This document shows, piece after piece, positions 8,523 to 16,582 of a stretch of 33,112 nucleotides of DNA (position 1 is the first letter of the stretch; every line of letters starts with the position of its first letter). Source of the stretch: an uncultured bacterium (GTDB taxonomy: Bacteria > Bacillota > Clostridia > Lachnospirales > Lachnospiraceae); the NCBI GenBank assembly GCA_947643595.1, contig CANRWP010000036.1, forward strand, positions 1 through 33,112, written 5' to 3'. Under the pieces are notes generated by a model. That model had not been told where the DNA came from, did not search any database, and saw nothing but the letters and a program-made list of their open reading frames with translations. Both the position numbers and the translations under genes were made by a program.

Positions 8523-9062
8523 TTAACAAAATGACAATAATTCTTCCACCGGTTTTCTTCTGGGTACAGCGGGTTCCTCCGCCGCATATCCCATAGGAAT
8601 AAGAGCCGCAACCTCCCTGTCCTCCGGAATTTCCAAAATAGATGCCGCCTTCGCATCGTCAAATAATCCAAGAATAACAGTTGCTATTCCTTTATCATAA
8701 GCTGCCAGGCAGAGCGTCTGGGAAGCGATTCCCGCGTCGTACATCTGCCATCTGTCCCCTTTGTCGGTGGAGTAGGAACCGTCTCTCTCAAAACCGGAAC
8801 GGTTTTTAATGATGGTGACTGCCATCACCACCGGAGCGGCCTCCATGATTTTACCGTTATTGGCCCACATATCGGTACATTCTTTCGCGAGCCTTTCCTT
8901 CTTTTCCCCCTCCACTGCCACAAAACGCACGATCTGCGTATGTTTCCAGCTGGGATAATAGGAAGCTGTCTCGACAATCTCAGAGAGAAGGTCATGATCG
9001 ACGGCCTGATCCGTGAATTGTCTGACACTCCTGCGCCCCATAATACATTCTTTTGCGGTCAT
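8523..9062 (-). CDS. Nitroreductase-family FMN oxidoreductase
   Basis: Nitroreductase-fold proteins are dimeric FMN enzymes that use NAD(P)H to reduce nitro compounds, quinones or similar acceptors. The 179-residue protein has the opening GRRSVRQFTDQAV, in which the RRS..F residues contact the FMN phosphate and ring. It then shows the APSW-like SYYPSWKHTQIVRFV segment, AGIASQTLCLAAYDKGIATVILG and the C-terminal PMGYAAEEPAVPRRKPVEELL. It has the usual length of the short subfamily. AGGGAGG lies close upstream of the ATG, and a good sigma-A-type promoter lies at 9110-9138. Its physiological substrate cannot be told from sequence. pyrB lies downstream on the same strand behind a hairpin. Confidence 0.88.
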   Translation of the reverse strand: MTAKECIMGRRSVRQFTDQAVDHDLLSEIVETASYYPSWKHTQIVRFVAVEGEKKERLAKECTDMWANNGKIMEAAPVVMAVTIIKNRSGFERDGSYSTDKGDRWQMYDAGIASQTLCLAAYDKGIATVILGLFDDAKAASILEIPEDREVAALIPMGYAAEEPAVPRRKPVEELLSFC

Positions 9063-9109
9063 TGAATACCTCCCTTGTTATGCTGATCGTTTCTGCTACT
9101 CTACAGATA

Positions 9110-9138
9110 AGTATAACAAAAGGGGCACAGGCTTTCAA
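9110..9138 (-). promoter_or_regulatory. Sigma-A-type promoter for the nitroreductase gene (and perhaps pyrBI)
   Basis: On the minus strand TTGAAA (9138-9133) and TATACT (9115-9110) are separated by exactly 17 bases, each one base off consensus. It lies about 50 bases before the nitroreductase ATG, between that gene and the preceding chemotaxis-receptor stop. Confidence 0.7.
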
Positions 9139-9146
9139 GGTGCTTT

Positions 9147-10874
9147 TTAAACTTCTATGTAGAACCGGGCCGCAATATCTTTCAGCTGGTCCGCCTCACT
9201 CTGACAGCCCTTCACCATATCCATGTTCTCACCCATACGATTCACAACGGACGCCGTCTTCTCTGCGATATCCGCCACACCCACTGCGGATTCGTTGATG
9301 GTCTTGCTGATGCCCTCGAGACCGTCCGTGATCACAGCGATCGTCTCATTGAGCTGCACGACGGACTCCTGGATCGACGTCATACTGCTCTTGACCGCCA
9401 TGGAATCGTCATTGTACTGATTGCTCACATCATAGAACGCCTGATAATCCGGCACCACCTGGGTTTCCATAAACTGTGTCGTGTCGCGCAGAGTCGTACC
9501 CATATCGCGCACCACCATATTGACTTCCGCCACGATATTGTTGATATCCGCCACGGTCTCGGAGGTCTGGTTCGCCAGATTGCCGATCTCCGTCGCCACC
9601 ACGGCAAAGCCTTTTCCGGCCTCCCCGGCTCTCGCGGCCTCGATGGACGCATTCAGCGCCAGAAGACTTGTCTGAGAGGAGATCCGCATGATGACTTCGG
9701 TCAGCTCGTTGATCTTCTCCACCGCCTTCGCCTCCTCGATGACCCTGGTGGAGTTTTTCTGCAGAGTGGCGAACATATCCCGCGCCAGCTTCACGGACGC
9801 CGTCGCGGACTCCTTCAACTTCGCAGCCCTCTCCTCGATCTCACCCGACAACTCCTCACCTTCCATGGACATCCTCTTGATCTCATCGGATTCATCCTTC
9901 ATATCTTCGATGCTGGATACAAGCGTCTGCGTCGTCGCCGTCGTCTCCTGCATACCTGCCGCCAGTTCCTCGGTCGTCGCCGAATTATCCGTGCAGGAAT
10001 CGTTCACCTCCGCCGAGGTAACCTGCAGTGTATTGACGATCTCGTTCAGATGTGTGCTGGAACTGCCGATGTCCTGGATGACATTCCGAAGGCTCTCGCG
10101 CATCGCCGCCACCGCATTGGCCATGGCTCCGCACTCATCCTTCCCCTTCACCAGCTTCTTATTCCACGGATGACTGACAAATCTCAGTTCCTCTATCTCA
10201 TTGATCAGCACCGTGATCTTCTTTAACGGCTTCATCATAATACCGGACACAACAAAGATCACCACCGCAAGGACAAGCATCACGACAAGCATTCCCTGAC
10301 CGGAATTCACCATCATCGCGGTAATTCCGCTCAGGACCTCCTCCTCATCCGAGGAGATCACGATAATGTCGTTGGTCGAAAGCACATAGTAGGAAGCGTA
10401 CTTGACAGCCCCGTCAAATTCGTAGCTCACAACCTCCGGCTGCGGTACGTCTCCCGCCTGGATCTTTGCCACCACTCCTTTTACCACCTCGTTCTCAACC
10501 GGCTTCCCGACCTTGCTCTGAGTCGGATGGTAGAGCATAGTGCCGTCGGGCGATACCATATACGCGTAGGAGGATTCCACTCCCTCCATCTTTGCCCCTG
10601 CGAGAATTCCCGCATAGGCATCATAAGTCAATGTTCTGCCATGCTGCTGGTATTCCGCGATCTCCGTCTCCATCCCGGCAGCATAAGCTTCGACAAGGCT
10701 GAGCATCGAATTCTGCGTCAGCTTAGTCAGTTCCTCCTCCGCTCTGGGCACTGTCATCTGCAGTACCATAAGACAGGAGCAAAGCGCTCCGATCTGCACA
10801 AGCAGCATAATTTTTGTCCGCATGGAATGCAATATGGACACCCTGTTTTTTGTTTTTTTCTGTTCGTCAGGCAT
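9147..10874 (-). CDS. Methyl-accepting chemotaxis protein with an extracellular Cache-like sensor
   Basis: This is a transmembrane chemoreceptor that passes ligand signals to CheA/CheW. The 575-residue protein has one membrane helix near residues 20-38, an extracytoplasmic domain of about 155 residues with the Cache-like stretch [20 protein letters not shown], a second helix ([21 protein letters not shown]), a HAMP-like linker and a long coiled-coil signalling domain. The conserved hairpin tip is present: [20 protein letters not shown], then [13 protein letters not shown]. The start at 10874 has GGGAG nine bases upstream; 28 more in-frame codons upstream lack a ribosome site. TATAAT stands at about 10930, without a clear -35. 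The receptor implies a motile cell, but no che or flagellar structural genes are nearby. Its ligand is unknown. Confidence 0.92.
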   Translation of the reverse strand: MPDEQKKTKNRVSILHSMRTKIMLLVQIGALCSCLMVLQMTVPRAEEELTKLTQNSMLSLVEAYAAGMETEIAEYQQHGRTLTYDAYAGILAGAKMEGVESSYAYMVSPDGTMLYHPTQSKVGKPVENEVVKGVVAKIQAGDVPQPEVVSYEFDGAVKYASYYVLSTNDIIVISSDEEEVLSGITAMMVNSGQGMLVVMLVLAVVIFVVSGIMMKPLKKITVLINEIEELRFVSHPWNKKLVKGKDECGAMANAVAAMRESLRNVIQDIGSSSTHLNEIVNTLQVTSAEVNDSCTDNSATTEELAAGMQETTATTQTLVSSIEDMKDESDEIKRMSMEGEELSGEIEERAAKLKESATASVKLARDMFATLQKNSTRVIEEAKAVEKINELTEVIMRISSQTSLLALNASIEAARAGEAGKGFAVVATEIGNLANQTSETVADINNIVAEVNMVVRDMGTTLRDTTQFMETQVVPDYQAFYDVSNQYNDDSMAVKSSMTSIQESVVQLNETIAVITDGLEGISKTINESAVGVADIAEKTASVVNRMGENMDMVKGCQSEADQLKDIAARFYIEV

Positions 10875-11024
10875 GATTCCCATCTCCCTTTTCTCATGGT
10901 ATCGGTTATGAAAATAACCTATAGGAAAATTATATAACATTTTCTCTTCAAAGACCACTGTTTTTTGCTCCTAAAATCCTTTTCAGAACAGCACTTTTTG
11001 CAATATTTTTCTCACTTTATGCCA

Positions 11025-11053
11025 TTGCTTTCTCCGCCTCGACAATCTATACT
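11025..11053 (+). promoter_or_regulatory. Probable promoter of the AGCS symporter gene
   Basis: TTGCTT (11025-11030) and TATACT (11048-11053) are 17 bases apart, 60 bases before the ATG at 11113. The -10 is strong and the -35 weak. The region also holds the 5' flank of the divergent chemoreceptor gene. Confidence 0.5.
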
Positions 11054-11112
11054 TAATTACAGCCAACAGTGCAGATAAAAGAGCATCGATATAAGATACA
11101 GGAGGGCAGATT

Positions 11113-12657
11113 ATGGAACAGATTTTTGAAATGATAAACAACGTATTTTCCTTTGTGATCCCGGTTTCCGATTTTTTCTGGGACTTTCCCACGAACTTTG
11201 ACTGGTATACGCGGATCCCCATTCTGGGGAATTTTTCTCTGGCGATCATTCTGCTTGTCGGCTCCGGCATCTTCTTCACGGTCAGGCTGGGCTTCCTGCA
11301 GATCACGCACTTCAAACAGGGTATCCGTATCCTGTCCAAAAAGAAAAGCGATGAGATCGGCATCTCCTCGTTGGGCGCTTTCTTCCTGAGCTCGGCCATG
11401 CGTGTCGGCCCCGGCAATATTCTGGGCGTCACCGGCGCCATCGGCGTGGGCGGCCCCGGCGCGCTGTTCTGGATGTGGCTCTCCGCTTTCTTCGGTATGT
11501 CCACCGCCTACACGGAAGCCGTGATGGCTCAGATGTTCAAGGAAAAAAAGGACGACGAGTTCGTGGGCGGTCTGCCCTACTACGGAAAAAAACTGCTCGG
11601 CAACAGAAAGGGCGCGGGAATCTTTCTCTCCGTCATGTTCATCGTCTACGCGATGTGCTGTCTGCCGGCGCAGGGCTTCAACGTGGTCAGCTCCATCGGA
11701 CAGATGGGCGAGATCCTGACCGGCTCCCCGATCTCCACCACCTCGCCACTCTATTACATAACTTCCGCTATTTTAATTGTGCTCGTCGCCTACCTCGCTT
11801 TCGGCGGCATCAAAAAGGTGACGAAAGTGACGGACACGGCTGTGCCAGTCATGTCCGTCATCTATATCGGGACCGTACTGTTGCTGGTGATCATGAATCT
11901 CGGCGCGATCCCCTACTTCTTTGCCTCCGTCTTCGGCGGTGCATTCACCCCCCAGGCGATTTTCGGCGGCGTGTTCGGGACCGTTCTGGCTCAGGGCATC
12001 AAACGCGGACTGATGAGCAACGAGGCAGGCCAGGGTACGATCACCATGGCGGCGGGCGCCGCCAACACCGACCACCCCTGCGAGCAGGGCTGCGTGCAGT
12101 CCATCGGCGTTTTCCTCGACACCATCGTCATCTGTACTCTGACCGGTTTCGTGGTGGTGATGGCGCATCTCTGGACCGGAGATAACGCGCAGGCATGGAT
12201 GGAAATGGATAAACTGCCCAAGTTTCTGACTTCCGCTTCCGCTCTGACGCCGGGCACAGGTACCTTTGACAATATCGTGATCTTCCTGATCACCGTCTGT
12301 TTCTGCCTGTTTGCCTTCACCTGCGTGATCGGATTTTTCAGCTTTTCGGAAATCGCCGCCGGCAGGATCACCGCGAAAAAGTCCTTCACCAACGGAGTAC
12401 GCATCCTGGGTATTTTCATCACTCTCTTCGGAATCTTCTGCTCCATCGCAGGGCTGGACCTGGGCAATCTGTGGGCAATCTCCGATCTCGGCAATATCCT
12501 GATCGTGTTCGCCAATATTCCGCTTTTATATCTGGGGTGCGGCTATGTATTCAGAGCCACCGACCACTACAAAAAGAAGGACGGCACTCCTTTCACCTCC
12601 GAGACGGCGGGGATCACCTGCGAATATTGGGATGAGAGAGCGAATAACTCACTGTAA
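11113..12657 (+). CDS. Sodium:alanine/glycine symporter (AGCS family)
   Basis: AGCS proteins import alanine or glycine with Na+ (or H+) across the cytoplasmic membrane. The 514-residue protein has about ten to eleven hydrophobic helices, the N-terminal LGNFSLAIILLVGSGIFFTVRLGF, the family signature region RVGPGNILGVTGAIGVGGPGA read over residues 97-117, and the later GLMSNEAGQGT loop. AGGAGGG precedes the ATG by six bases. A strong terminator follows 14 bases after the stop, so it is a single-gene unit. Substrate preference among small amino acids cannot be read from the sequence. No riboswitch is visible in the short leader. Confidence 0.94.
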   Translation: MEQIFEMINNVFSFVIPVSDFFWDFPTNFDWYTRIPILGNFSLAIILLVGSGIFFTVRLGFLQITHFKQGIRILSKKKSDEIGISSLGAFFLSSAMRVGPGNILGVTGAIGVGGPGALFWMWLSAFFGMSTAYTEAVMAQMFKEKKDDEFVGGLPYYGKKLLGNRKGAGIFLSVMFIVYAMCCLPAQGFNVVSSIGQMGEILTGSPISTTSPLYYITSAILIVLVAYLAFGGIKKVTKVTDTAVPVMSVIYIGTVLLLVIMNLGAIPYFFASVFGGAFTPQAIFGGVFGTVLAQGIKRGLMSNEAGQGTITMAAGAANTDHPCEQGCVQSIGVFLDTIVICTLTGFVVVMAHLWTGDNAQAWMEMDKLPKFLTSASALTPGTGTFDNIVIFLITVCFCLFAFTCVIGFFSFSEIAAGRITAKKSFTNGVRILGIFITLFGIFCSIAGLDLGNLWAISDLGNILIVFANIPLLYLGCGYVFRATDHYKKKDGTPFTSETAGITCEYWDERANNSL

Positions 12658-12670
12658 TCCCCCTAAATCG

Positions 12671-12717
12671 GGCAGGCAGGAGAACGATACATCCTCCTGC
12701 CTGTCTGCTCATTTTTT
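12671..12717 (+). terminator. Rho-independent terminator of the symporter gene
   Basis: CAGGCAGGAG (12673-12682) pairs with CTCCTGCCTG (12694-12703), extended by two pairs, and is followed by a T-run at 12712-12717. The convergent minus-strand gene ends inside the T-run, so the hairpin may serve both. Confidence 0.85.
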
Positions 12718-13647
12718 ATTAATTATATTTATATTTAATTTTTCTTTCACCGCTTCTTTCAGCTCTTCCAGACTGTAATGCACCTTCTTATTTCCCCGCA
12801 TGCCCGGATTGCCCAGGATCATACCTCGTTTCCAGCGATCCCGCACAGTCTTCAGCTCAAAAGCATGCCAGCGGGCATTCAGAAACCGCTCTCTGATCTC
12901 CGCCGCCTCCTTTATCGCGCTCTCCAGATATTCCCCCGGAATCTGCATTCTCTCCCGCACACCGCGCAGTTTTTCCTCGATACTCTCCGTCAATTCCTCC
13001 AACCGCATTTCCGCCGCATCCCGGTATTGTCCGATTCCCTCCTCCTTCACCGCCGCAATCACATCCAGACGCTTCTGTATATGTGCCATCTCTTCTTTGA
13101 CTTTTTCCATCGCCAGCAGAATGTCCCGGATATCCAGCGCCGCCCGGAAGGAGAGCGCAAAATCGGCGACGATGAAAACCGTCAGAACAAACACGAGAAC
13201 CGACAGCACACCGTCGGGTATCCCTAAGAGCAGACTCTCGATCGGTCTGTGGATGATATGCGTCATCAGAATCGTCAAAAACCCCCAGGAGAGCGTCGTC
13301 CCGAGGCAGATATACCCCTGAAAATTGAACCGGACATCGGAGTAATCCCAGTAGCGCACCTTAAAGAGCACCTCCATCACAACACCCGTTATGTATTCCA
13401 GTACCGTCGCCCCGACACAGCCCGCCGCGTACGTGAGAAACAGATTGTGCTGAAAGGGCGCGGAGACCACCAGCATCATGATCGCCCCGCTGCCGTACAG
13501 CGGCAGAAAAGGTCCCCGCATAAATCCTCTGTTGATCCAGCGGGGCGGCTTCTCCTTCAGACTGACGTAGGCGGACTCCACGCACCAGCCCAGAAAGCAA
13601 TACAGATAAAACAAAAACAACCATTGTGACATTGTATACGGATACAT
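12709..13647 (-). CDS. DUF1113-family membrane protein with a cytoplasmic coiled-coil tail
   Basis: This 312-residue protein begins with about five membrane helices: WLFLFYLYCFLGWCVES, then PFLPLYGSGAIMMLVV, FLTYAAGCVGATVLEYITG, TLSWGFLTILMTHII and VLSVLVFVLTVFIVADF. It carries the DUF1113 (PF06541) signatures GWCVES, NRGF..GP and VRYWDYSD. After residue 165 it is hydrophilic and probably helical (MEKVKEEMAHIQKRLDV onward), ending in Lys-rich sequence. AGGAGAGG lies nine bases before the ATG. Database names such as 'putative ABC transporter permease' are not backed by a known transport function. It follows ylmH by 23 bases. The smaller protein at 6161-6631 is a distant paralogue. Function unknown. 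Confidence 0.8.
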   Translation of the reverse strand: MYPYTMSQWLFLFYLYCFLGWCVESAYVSLKEKPPRWINRGFMRGPFLPLYGSGAIMMLVVSAPFQHNLFLTYAAGCVGATVLEYITGVVMEVLFKVRYWDYSDVRFNFQGYICLGTTLSWGFLTILMTHIIHRPIESLLLGIPDGVLSVLVFVLTVFIVADFALSFRAALDIRDILLAMEKVKEEMAHIQKRLDVIAAVKEEGIGQYRDAAEMRLEELTESIEEKLRGVRERMQIPGEYLESAIKEAAEIRERFLNARWHAFELKTVRDRWKRGMILGNPGMRGNKKVHYSLEELKEAVKEKLNINIINKK

Positions 13648-13670
13648 AATGCATTTCCTCTCCTGTTTTT

Positions 13671-14438
13671 CTACGTCTGATATACGAACACTCCAACGCT
13701 CAGTTTGCCCTTTTTTGTCTCCCGGTCCGCGCCGTCATAAAAAAATTTTCCCTTTCCGCGCACGCTGACCGCGTCCTCCCTTTTCAAAAAACAGCTGTTA
13801 TTTTCACATATCCTGCCGTTCACAAACACTTTCTGCGCCCGGAAAAGCGCAAGACTCTCCGCGCGGGAGAGATGATACAGGGCCGCGATCACCACATCCG
13901 CGCGCTCCGAGGAGACCGTCACATTCTTTCGCACCTTCTCCTTCTTCATCTGTATCTCTGCGGCATCCGCCCTCTCACATCTGACATCCGTATGTCGGAT
14001 GCGGCTGAGTTCTCCGGCGATAAAATCAGCGATGGACTCCAGGCAGAAGAGATACCCGCAGTTATCCCTGACCGAGATATCCCCCAGCGTGCTTCTCTCT
14101 ATGCCGAGGTTCATCAGCGCTCCCAGAAAATCCCTGTGCCCCAGATCGTCCGCGTACTTTTGGACAAGCGGCTGGATCTTCAGCATCACGATCGGAAACT
14201 CCGCCTCGTACCCGAACTCCTCCGGATCGCCGAAGCGCGCCACCGCTCTCTCCGCCTCTTTGCTCCCGCCAAAAAGTACAGGATGTGCAAAGGAAAGTTC
14301 TCTCTCCATCCGGTAAAACACATCCTGTTCCGCCATCCCCAGAAAACCTGTGAACGTATAGATATTCTGTCTGCTGCTCTTCTCCGCAAGCTCCGTCAGA
14401 CGTCTCTGCAGCTGTCTTATCTCCTTCTCCGAATCCAC
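13671..14438 (-). CDS. ylmH: YlmH-type S4-domain RNA-binding protein
   Basis: YlmH proteins carry a C-terminal S4 RNA-binding domain and act near division genes and on the ribosome or tRNA-peptidyl quality-control pathway in Firmicutes. The 255-residue protein has the family N-terminus (RQLQRRLTELAEKSSRQNIYTFTGFL read over residues 8-33), the central segment HRDFLGALMNLGIERSTLGDI with the NLGI.R..LGDI signature, and an S4 domain from about residue 180 (SSERADVVIAALYHLSRAES, then VFVNGRICENNSCFLKREDAVSVRGKGKF). Length is normal. It usually sits next to divIVA and the ylm cluster, but here lies between a GTPase gene and a membrane-protein gene, so it is relocated from that context. Confidence 0.93.
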   Translation of the reverse strand: MDSEKEIRQLQRRLTELAEKSSRQNIYTFTGFLGMAEQDVFYRMERELSFAHPVLFGGSKEAERAVARFGDPEEFGYEAEFPIVMLKIQPLVQKYADDLGHRDFLGALMNLGIERSTLGDISVRDNCGYLFCLESIADFIAGELSRIRHTDVRCERADAAEIQMKKEKVRKNVTVSSERADVVIAALYHLSRAESLALFRAQKVFVNGRICENNSCFLKREDAVSVRGKGKFFYDGADRETKKGKLSVGVFVYQT

Positions 14439-14476
14439 CTGTCATCCCCTCCGCAGACCGTCGTACGGAAAGTTCC

Positions 14477-15406
14477 CTACATGAAAGAGATCACCTCTTC
14501 CCTGGGCGCTTTCGTCCTCTCCACACTCTCCGCATGGAGCACCGGCCCCTTTCCGTTGTAGTCGGCCCAATATTCTTCCTTCACCACCGCGGTCACTCTG
14601 ACCCAGTCCCGCATTCTCAGCTCCGCTGCCCCCGCATATTGGCAGACATAGCCCAGAAAGCTCATATCCTCGGCACAGCAGGTCATCGCCATTCTCCCCG
14701 GCACAAAATAATCCTCCGGAAAATTTTCCGGCTTGAGCACCTGCGCGGTAAACCGGACGCGCTTATCCACATACCGCTCCAGATGATCCATGGAATCGAT
14801 ATACCAAATACCATAACTACTGTTATCCAAAACGATCGGATCATCCTGCAGATCGTAGGGCAGATCATCCTCAAAGATCTCGTCGATCTCACCGTTTGAA
14901 TCCTCAAAAATGATCTCCGCCTGCCGGTTCACCGCCTTGATATTTCTCTTGTAGGAGGCCAGATCTTTTATCCCGTCGCACCTGTTAAAGATGATCATCT
15001 CTGATTTTTTCACCATCTCCGCCAACAGCGACTTCATATTCGTGTAATACATCGGAAATGTGCTCGCGTCGATGCAGGTGATCTGCTGTTCCACGGTCCA
15101 GTGCCAGGGCAGTTTCATATTTTTGAAATTCCACATACCGTTATACTCTATGATGATCCGCTCCGGTTTATACTTTTTGTCCAGCTCCATCAGGGCGGAG
15201 GGAGTAAAATCCGCCTCCTCCTCCATCCGTTCCAGTATGGTTTTGCTGTCTTTCAACAGCTTTTCATCGTACTCGACCTCGCCCTCCTCGCAGAGCACTA
15301 ACAGTGTCTTCCCTCTCAGCTGAAAATACGGCTGCGCCAGTGTATAGACGATAAACTCCGTCTTTCCGCTCTCCAAAAATCCATTGATGATATAAACAGG
15401 TTTCAT
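14477..15406 (-). CDS. G3E-family GTPase with a C-terminal DUF1980-like domain
   Basis: G3E (CobW/COG0523) GTPases insert or traffic metals. The 309-residue protein has the P-loop GFLESGKT at residues 9-16, where Glu replaces the usual Gly-Ala, and an Asn-Arg-Cys-Asp guanine motif (141-144). It lacks the CxCC metal motif of its neighbour. From about residue 200 it has a different domain that resembles the C-terminus of TIGR03943/DUF1980 proteins: GRMAMTCCAEDMSFLGYVCQ at about 238-256, then DWVRVTAVV and GPVLHAESVE. In those proteins the CC-D region pairs with a permease; no such permease is present here. It starts 11 bases after the neighbouring COG0523 gene, so both are co-expressed. The fusion-domain call is from recall and needs a profile search. 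Confidence 0.75.
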   Translation of the reverse strand: MKPVYIINGFLESGKTEFIVYTLAQPYFQLRGKTLLVLCEEGEVEYDEKLLKDSKTILERMEEEADFTPSALMELDKKYKPERIIIEYNGMWNFKNMKLPWHWTVEQQITCIDASTFPMYYTNMKSLLAEMVKKSEMIIFNRCDGIKDLASYKRNIKAVNRQAEIIFEDSNGEIDEIFEDDLPYDLQDDPIVLDNSSYGIWYIDSMDHLERYVDKRVRFTAQVLKPENFPEDYFVPGRMAMTCCAEDMSFLGYVCQYAGAAELRMRDWVRVTAVVKEEYWADYNGKGPVLHAESVERTKAPREEVISFM

Positions 15407-15417
15407 ATTCCAACTCC

Positions 15418-16479
15418 TTATTTTCCCAGAAACAGCTCTTTCAATGCGTCCTCCCTCAGACCGGATCCGATCACGCAGAACTTTCCGGTCACGTCGGCTG
15501 CTCCTGTCCGCACTTCCGCTTCACCGGGCACATAATCAAAATGAATCCAGCTTCCGTCCGCCGCGGGAACCATACCCTTTGCCCGGAGCACGATGCCATA
15601 CTCCTTCTCCCGGTCCAGTTCCTCCAGGATATCCCCGATCCGGGATTTCTCATACACCGCCGCCGTCTCCATCCCCCAGCTTGTAAACACCTCATCCGCG
15701 TGGTGGTGGCCGTGGTGATCGTGGCCGTGGTGATCGTAGTCGTGGCATCCGCAGCCGCACCCCTCACCGTGATGATGATGGTGCTCATGCTCCTCACCGT
15801 GGTCATGATGGTGATGCTGCTCGTGCTCATGCTTCTCCCCATGGTGGGACATCACCTCCGCCATCAGTTCCGCCTCCAGATCGGAGGCACCCTCTATCGT
15901 CTCCAGGATCTTTTCGCCGTCCAGTTCCTCCCAGGGCGTCGTGATCACCGTGGCTTTCTCGTTGTGCTGCCTGACTAACGCAACCGCCTCCTCGATCTTC
16001 TCCTGCTTCATGGATCCCGTACGGCTTAAAATGACTGTCCCCGCGTACTCGATCTGATTGATGAAAAATTCACCGAAGTTTTTGCTGTACATTTTACACT
16101 TGGAGGCATCCACCACCACCACCGCGCTGTTCAGATGAGCCTGTCCGTCCGATTTTACATTCTCCACCGCTCTCATCACATCCGAAAGTTTTCCGACTCC
16201 GGAGGGCTCGATCAGGATCCGCTCCGGCTCGTAAGTTTTCAACACCTCCTGCAGCGAGGTCCCAAAGTCCCCTACGAGGGAACAGCAGATACACCCGGAG
16301 TTCATCTCCTTTATCTCAATGCCGGATTCCTTCAAAAATCCACTGTCGATTCCGATCTGTCCGAACTCGTTCTCTATGAGAACAACTTTCGTTCCCGTCA
16401 GCGCTTCCTGCAGCAGCTTTTTGATCAGGGTCGTCTTTCCCGCCCCCAAAAATCCCGAAACTATATCGATCTTTGTCAT
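15418..16479 (-). CDS. COG0523 zinc-type metallochaperone GTPase with a His-rich loop
   Basis: COG0523 GTPases of the ZNG1/YciC/ZigA group are thought to hand zinc or another metal to client enzymes. The 353-residue protein has the P-loop GFLGAGKTT at residues 9-17, the Mg2+/switch region ENEFGQIGID, the metal-binding CxCC motif (GCICC, Cys63, 65, 66) and the Walker-B-like strand RILIEPSGVG. The guanine-recognition strand reads ILSRTGSM, without the standard NKxD. A loop at about 225-270 holds some two dozen His residues plus Cys-Gly-Cys-Gly-Cys, then a C-terminal CobW_C-type domain with VLRAKGMV. GGAGAGGAG lies shortly upstream of the ATG, with a promoter candidate at 16527-16555. It leads the run to 12709. 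I see no clear Zur-box. Confidence 0.9.
   Translation of the reverse strand: MTKIDIVSGFLGAGKTTLIKKLLQEALTGTKVVLIENEFGQIGIDSGFLKESGIEIKEMNSGCICCSLVGDFGTSLQEVLKTYEPERILIEPSGVGKLSDVMRAVENVKSDGQAHLNSAVVVVDASKCKMYSKNFGEFFINQIEYAGTVILSRTGSMKQEKIEEAVALVRQHNEKATVITTPWEELDGEKILETIEGASDLEAELMAEVMSHHGEKHEHEQHHHHDHGEEHEHHHHHGEGCGCGCHDYDHHGHDHHGHHHADEVFTSWGMETAAVYEKSRIGDILEELDREKEYGIVLRAKGMVPAADGSWIHFDYVPGEAEVRTGAADVTGKFCVIGSGLREDALKELFLGK
15706..15735. repeat. Two tandem 15-bp copies in the His-rich coding region
   Basis: The unit GTGGCCGTGGTGATC occurs at 15706-15720 and 15721-15735 without mismatch. On the minus strand it encodes His/Asp/Gly repeats of the metal-binding loop (DHHGH twice). The surrounding His codons, CAC and CAT, are also repetitive, so the loop can lengthen or shorten by slippage in steps of whole codons. 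Confidence 0.85.
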
Positions 16480-16526
16480 TTTAACAATCTCTCCTCTCCA
16501 TATGCATCCTGCTTTTCTGCTTCCCT

Positions 16527-16555
16527 ATTTTCCATCAATTTCTCCGGCCTGTCAA
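16527..16555 (-). promoter_or_regulatory. Promoter candidate for the COG0523 gene cluster
   Basis: On the minus strand a perfect TTGACA (16555-16550) precedes GAAAAT (16532-16527) by 17 bases, about 48 bases before the ATG at 16479. The -10 matches four of six. No obvious dyad for a metal regulator lies beside it. Confidence 0.5.
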
Positions 16556-16582
16556 GTTCATGGGAGACAGTTAATGGATTCT

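Noticed and set aside
9110..9146. Terminator after the chemoreceptor gene
   Set aside because: Only a four-base GCAC/GTGC pairing with a long loop is present, too weak, and it overlaps the nitroreductase promoter.
10880..10925. Sigma-D promoter before the chemoreceptor gene
   Set aside because: ACCGATAC near 10903 resembles the -10, but no TAAA lies about 15 bases upstream.
15700..15840. CRISPR-like or satellite repeat from the repetitive bases
   Set aside because: The repeats are in-frame His/Asp/Gly codons of a supported gene, with no spacers.
16480..16582. Zur-type operator before the COG0523 gene
   Set aside because: I looked for an AAATCGTAATNATTACGATTT-like dyad and saw none.
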